A stretch of DNA of 40,187 nucleotides from Deferrivibrio essentukiensis (lineage in GTDB: Bacteria > Chrysiogenota > Deferribacteres > Deferribacterales > Deferrivibrionaceae): the NCBI RefSeq assembly GCF_020480685.1, contig NZ_JAJAFU010000022.1:1-40187 (forward strand), given 5' to 3'. Positions 37,465 through 40,187 of this stretch are shown in pieces. The translations under genes were made by a program, and so were the position numbers. The notes under the pieces were generated by a model. That model was given only the letters and a program-made list of their open reading frames with translations. It did not search any database and was not told where the DNA came from. Within the stretch, counting starts at the first letter, position 1. The number at the start of each line of letters is the position of its first letter.

Positions 37465-39451
37465 ATTTTAAAGTTCCCTTATAATTTTTTTCGGGCATAG
37501 GGTAACCTTCCACATAGGAATAATCTTTATCAAACAAATTATTAACATCTAATTTTAAATATAGTTTACCTGCCACTTTAGAGTTAACCAATCTCTTACT
37601 CACGCTTAAATCACTTACAGTAAAAGAGCCCTTATATTTTCTTGTAGTTGTATAAGTTGCAGGGTCGTAATCATCTACTAATTGCTTGCCTGTATAAGTA
37701 AAATTTAGCCTACAGTAAAAATCATCAGGGTTATTAGTTATAAATATCCCGTAACTTGCTTGTAATCTTGATACATAAAGAAGTTTAACATCGTTAGTAT
37801 CATCATAAAATCTATCATAATAAACAAAATTTAGATATGGCTCAACAACTACAGGTAATTTAAATAATCCCCCTATATCAAACCTTGCATTACCTTCAAC
37901 CCCCCTAATAGTTGCTTTGCCACTATTTATCCAGGTTATGTAAGATGGTGTTGCAGAGACTGTTTCAGTTATTATTTTATCCTTATATTTTGTATAGAAA
38001 TATGTCAGATAGCCATTTAAAAGCATTGAGTTGTAATCAACTCCTACTTCATATGTCTTACTCGTTTCAGGGTCAAGGTCAGGATTACCTTTGTAAGGTG
38101 TACCCCATACAGAGAAATCTGCATTTAATTGGTCAGCTTGAGGGATAACATATGCTTCCCCATAACTTCCTCTTAAAGAAATCTTTTTTGAGAAATTATA
38201 TTTTACACCAAAAGATAATGTTGTAGGTTTCTTTTCTGTTTCCTCTGCCTTAACATCACTTCTTAAAGGAGTTTCTTTAATTTTCAAATTGTAAATATCA
38301 TACCTTAGCCCTGCAGTTACAATAAGTTTATTATTTAACAGCTTTAACTTAGGTAAAACGAATAACCCGAAGTCAGAATACTCACTGTCAGGATTATAAG
38401 GTGCAGTATTTTCCGAATTTCTGTTAATTGTTTCATAACTATTGTAATCAAAACCTGTAGTCAGCTCAATCAGTGCTCTTTTGTAAAAAAGATTACCCTG
38501 AATACCTTTAAATTCAGTTTTGTAATAATTTTCTGAATTTGAGCCCAAAAAATCATTCTTGTCAGGGTCGTGATACGTTTTTTCCTCTTTACCTTTAAAA
38601 ACTTTTAAATTCCAACTGATTTTTTCTCCATTTCTTGTGTAATCGAAATCATAGGATTCAAGCTTTTTATTTTGGTAGTCATCAAGATATAATGCTAAAT
38701 TATCAATAGTATATTGTTGTTTATTATTGTAGCCAATATCCCCTGAGTCAAATTTATTATAAACAAATCCAATTCTATCAACTTTATTAAAGGTATAGCC
38801 AAAATTTGCGGAAATACTTTTTTCACCGATATCTGTTTTCGGATATGTCCCCATATCGGTATCATAATCATCTCTATCCATACCTTTTAGTGCCAATGCA
38901 AAGTCAAAACCATTCTTTTTACCATTAGCCCCAACAGTAACACTTTTGTAATCAAAGCTGCCGAGTGACCCTTCTATAAAAAATTCACCCTTTTCTTTAC
39001 CTTGTTTCAATATAATATTTACTACACCACCCATTGCAGCAGAGCCATATTGAATACCTGCCGGCCCTCTTATAATCTCTATTTTTTGAACATTAGTCAT
39101 AGGTATTAGGGATAAATTGCCTGTCCCTGCCCTGCGACCATTGATTAAGACTAATACTTTACCTCTCAAATCTACTCCATGGGTATCTGTCCTAAAACCC
39201 CTAATGTCTATTGAAGTGGAAAGTCCGGGATAATCGTGAATATGCCCCATGTTTATCTGCTTTAAAAAGTCAGCAATATTTTCAGCATTGTATGTTTTAA
39301 GGTCTTCTTCCTCATAAACTAATACTTTTTGAGGAATCACTTCTTCTGTTTCACCTATTCTGTTACCAGTCACAACTATAGTTTCAACAGCATATACATT
39401 TATAGAAAAAACAAAAATTAACAAACTTATACAAAAATTTTTAAAAAACAC
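37448..39451 (-). CDS. btuB: TonB-dependent outer-membrane corrinoid receptor BtuB
   Basis: 667 residues from the GTG at 39451, which has GGAGG 5 nt ahead and gives a proper signal peptide (FFKNFCISLLIFVFSINVYA). An in-frame ATG at 39565 would lie inside the riboswitch P1 stem and is rejected. The mature start VETIVVTGNR is a TonB box. The plug domain (about 20-150) carries SIDIRGFRTD, VLVLINGRRAG and VQKIEIIRGPAGIQYGSAAMGGVVNIILK; then a 22-strand-type barrel ends GTLKYVYNF with terminal Phe. The operon and riboswitch make cobamide or cobinamide the expected ligand. Confidence 0.94.
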   Translation of the reverse strand: MFFKNFCISLLIFVFSINVYAVETIVVTGNRIGETEEVIPQKVLVYEEEDLKTYNAENIADFLKQINMGHIHDYPGLSTSIDIRGFRTDTHGVDLRGKVLVLINGRRAGTGNLSLIPMTNVQKIEIIRGPAGIQYGSAAMGGVVNIILKQGKEKGEFFIEGSLGSFDYKSVTVGANGKKNGFDFALALKGMDRDDYDTDMGTYPKTDIGEKSISANFGYTFNKVDRIGFVYNKFDSGDIGYNNKQQYTIDNLALYLDDYQNKKLESYDFDYTRNGEKISWNLKVFKGKEEKTYHDPDKNDFLGSNSENYYKTEFKGIQGNLFYKRALIELTTGFDYNSYETINRNSENTAPYNPDSEYSDFGLFVLPKLKLLNNKLIVTAGLRYDIYNLKIKETPLRSDVKAEETEKKPTTLSFGVKYNFSKKISLRGSYGEAYVIPQADQLNADFSVWGTPYKGNPDLDPETSKTYEVGVDYNSMLLNGYLTYFYTKYKDKIITETVSATPSYITWINSGKATIRGVEGNARFDIGGLFKLPVVVEPYLNFVYYDRFYDDTNDVKLLYVSRLQASYGIFITNNPDDFYCRLNFTYTGKQLVDDYDPATYTTTRKYKGSFTVSDLSVSKRLVNSKVAGKLYLKLDVNNLFDKDYSYVEGYPMPEKNYKGTLKYVYNF

Positions 39452-39512
39452 TTCAACCTCCAAAATTTTATAACATGTTAGAAATACATTAGAACAAGGT
39501 GGATTATTCGTA

Positions 39513-39533
39513 TCAAGTAAAAGGATAACACAT
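39513..39533 (-). CDS. Six-codon leader ORF after the cobalamin riboswitch
   Basis: ATG (39533-39531) followed by five codons and TGA, encoding MCYPFT. A strong SD, AAGGAGG, lies 5 nt ahead of the ATG. It begins about 30 nt after the aptamer and stops about 60 nt before the btuB GTG. Its SD sits in two alternative hairpins, described separately. Whether it is translated is unknown; a chance ORF is possible, but the SD is better than that of most genes here. Confidence 0.45.
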   Translation of the reverse strand: MCYPFT

Positions 39534-39557
39534 ACAGGCCTCCTTATCCACGTAAGG
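39522..39557 (-). promoter_or_regulatory. Mutually exclusive hairpins, probable riboswitch expression platform
   Basis: On the minus strand GGATAAGG (39549-39542) can pair in two ways. Its TAAGG part can pair upstream with CCTTA (39557-39553, six-base loop). Its GGATAA part can pair downstream with TTATCC (39528-39523), enclosing the SD GGAGG and the leader ATG. The two pairings share bases and cannot coexist. There is no U tract, so translational control is suggested. Confidence 0.5.
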
Positions 39558-39562
39558 TATTT

Positions 39563-39697
39563 CATAGGGGGTATCCTGGCTCACCTTCAACCTACTTGCC
39601 AGCCTTCCCACTATTAAAAGCAGTGGCTAATTTGGCTTTCGTCAGGCTCACAGTTGCGGGACAGCGCCGGATTTTCACCGGACTTCCCCACTCTATG
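39563..39697 (-). ncRNA. Cobalamin riboswitch aptamer
   Basis: On the minus strand the conserved AdoCbl core reads in order: GTGGGGAAG, TCCGGTGAAAATCCGGC (39684-39668 region), GCTGTCCCGCAACTGTGA, GCCTGACGAAAGCC, and the B12 box AGCCAGGATACC (39581-39570). P1 is formed by CATAG (39697-39693) and CTATG (39567-39563). It precedes btuB and the whole cob operon and is expected to reduce expression when cobalamin is plentiful. The predicted transcript starts within a few bases of P1. Confidence 0.97.
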
Positions 39698-39705
39698 ATT
39701 AGGCA

Positions 39706-39734
39706 ACATTAAACAACAAATAGAATTTTGTCAA
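39706..39734 (-). promoter_or_regulatory. Promoter of the cob/btu operon
   Basis: TTGACA (39734-39729), a 17-bp spacer and TAATGT (39711-39706). The start would fall near 39699, immediately before the riboswitch P1. The -35 lies inside a perfect 7-bp inverted repeat. Confidence 0.7.
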
Positions 39735-39746
39735 TATAAGACAAAA
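39726..39746. repeat. Perfect inverted repeat over the cob promoter -35
   Basis: TTTTGTC (39726-39732) and GACAAAA (39740-39746) with a seven-base A/T spacer. It overlaps the -35 hexamer of the cob promoter, the place where a dimeric repressor would bind. I cannot name a regulator. Confidence 0.5.
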
Positions 39747-39814
39747 CCCTTTGGAAAAATTCAAACTATTTTAAAATTAGTTAATACATAGAAAAATACA
39801 AACAAAAAAAACTA

Positions 39815-39843
39815 TTGAAATTACTGATAATTTATAATAATAT
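39815..39843 (+). promoter_or_regulatory. Promoter of the TRAP receptor gene
   Basis: TTGAAA (39815-39820), a 17-bp spacer and TAATAT (39838-39843). A better-looking TATAAT at 39833-39838 has no -35 at proper distance. The region is very A/T-rich, so this is moderate. Confidence 0.5.
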
Positions 39844-39855
39844 CACCCCAATAAC

Positions 39856-39879
39856 TTAAACAATGTTTTAATTGTTTAA
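39856..39879 (+). repeat. Nine-base inverted repeat in the TRAP gene leader
   Basis: TTAAACAAT (39856-39864) and ATTGTTTAA (39871-39879), perfect, with a six-base spacer. It lies just after the predicted transcription start and before the SD AGGAGG, consistent with an operator or an mRNA hairpin. Confidence 0.5.
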
Positions 39880-39902
39880 ATAAAACTAAACAAGGAGGCG
39901 TC

Positions 39903-40187
39903 ATGAAGAGAAGAGATTTTCTAAAAAAAGCTGCTGCAACTACTGCTGTTGCCGGTGCATCTTTAGCCTTTGGTGCTCCTGCCGTTCATGCGGCAAAAAA
40001 ATATCAATGGAAAATGGCAACTACTTGGCCACCTAACTTCCCAGTTTTTGGCGAAAGCGCAAACTTTATAGCCAAGTGGATTGAAGAAATGTCTGAAGGT
40101 AGACTTAAAATACATGTATACGCCGGAGGAGAGCTTGTACCGGCGCTTCAAGCTTTTGATGCCGTTGGGCAAGGTATGGTTGAAATG
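39903..40187 (+). CDS. TRAP transporter solute-binding protein, DctP/TakP type (5' part)
   Basis: First 95 codons; the gene runs off the window. The N-terminus is a twin-arginine signal (MKRRDFLKKAAATTAVAGA), so the protein is exported folded by Tat. The mature part KYQWKMATTWPPNFPVFGESANFIAKWIEEMSEGRLKI..GGELVPALQAFDAVGQG matches the DctP-like receptors, especially those for 2-oxo acids and related carboxylates (TakP group, from memory). It binds the solute in the periplasm and passes it to the DctQM membrane pair, presumably downstream. AGGAGG precedes the ATG by about 6 nt. It is divergent from the cob operon. Confidence 0.9.
   Translation, partial: MKRRDFLKKAAATTAVAGASLAFGAPAVHAAKKYQWKMATTWPPNFPVFGESANFIAKWIEEMSEGRLKIHVYAGGELVPALQAFDAVGQGMVEM

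Noticed and set aside
36628-39451. btuB/btuF/btuCD as a siderophore uptake system
   Set aside because: The proteins alone would allow it, but the cobalamin riboswitch and interleaved cobamide genes make corrinoid uptake far more likely.
39452-39565. N-terminal extension of btuB from ATG 39565
   Set aside because: The ATG lies in the riboswitch P1 stem with no SD, and the extension is not signal-peptide-like. GTG 39451 has GGAGG and a proper signal peptide.
39963-40172. Minus-strand ORF opposite the TRAP receptor
   Set aside because: It is the antisense of a clear Tat-signal DctP-like coding region and has no SD or family features.

Overview
This window is an AT-rich bacterial chromosome segment from a Gram-negative, probably anaerobic or respiratory organism. 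The evidence for that is a TonB-dependent receptor with its own TonB, two outer-membrane beta-barrels, a lipoprotein, a periplasmic octaheme cytochrome c, and a MurE carrying the meso-diaminopimelate motif DNPR. Gene content and order (dcw cluster, ilvBNC-psd-pssA-leuA, multiheme cytochrome, TRAP-type solute receptor) fit a Deferribacterota-like organism or a relative of the former Deltaproteobacteria. That assignment is inference and has not been checked by search.

Layout. (1) 1-2870, plus strand: a three-domain rhodanese lipoprotein, then an octaheme cytochrome c resembling the tetrathionate-reductase/OTR group. A terminator-like hairpin lies between them. (2) 2867-19858, minus strand: one long division/cell-wall (dcw) operon, read mraZ-rsmH-ftsL-ftsI-murE-murF-mraY-murD-ftsW-murG-murC-ddl-ftsQ-ftsA-ftsZ and ending in a family-4 glycosyltransferase. 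Most genes overlap by 1-29 bp. murB is missing from its usual place between murC and ddl. (3) 19915-20914, plus strand: a beta-barrel outer-membrane protein gene, divergent from mraZ. It has a good promoter, Shine-Dalgarno and signal peptide, but ATA stands where the start codon should be. (4) 20942-27343, minus strand: ilvB-ilvN-ilvC, a terminator, psd-pssA, a second terminator-like hairpin, then leuA. This covers branched-chain amino acid synthesis and phosphatidylethanolamine synthesis. (5) 27505-39734, minus strand: a 13-gene cobamide salvage and uptake operon, btuB-btuF-cobQ-cobD-cbiB-btuC-btuD-tonB-cbiR-cobU-(Cys-rich protein)-cobT-cobS, under a cobalamin riboswitch. (6) 39815-40187, plus strand: promoter, inverted repeat and the 5' part of a Tat-exported TRAP transporter receptor, cut by the window edge.

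How the genes work together. The cob operon is self-contained for capture and rebuilding of corrinoids. BtuB and TonB move them across the outer membrane and BtuFCD across the inner membrane. CbiR is predicted to strip the nucleotide loop. CobQ, CobD and CbiB build the aminopropanol arm, and CobU, CobT and CobS attach a new lower ligand. No corrin-ring synthesis gene is present here. The riboswitch is followed by two mutually exclusive hairpins and a six-codon ORF, which suggests translational control of an unusual form.

Most of the window is well-known housekeeping content. The observations most worth a second look are the ATA start, the riboswitch expression platform, the two terminator-like hairpins that leave no room for a downstream promoter, the Ser-Ser dyad in Psd, and the rhodanese/octaheme pair. 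No tRNA, rRNA, IS element, CRISPR array or prophage gene was seen. The only non-coding stretch over 300 bases, between btuB and the TRAP receptor, is accounted for by the riboswitch, two promoters and two palindromes.
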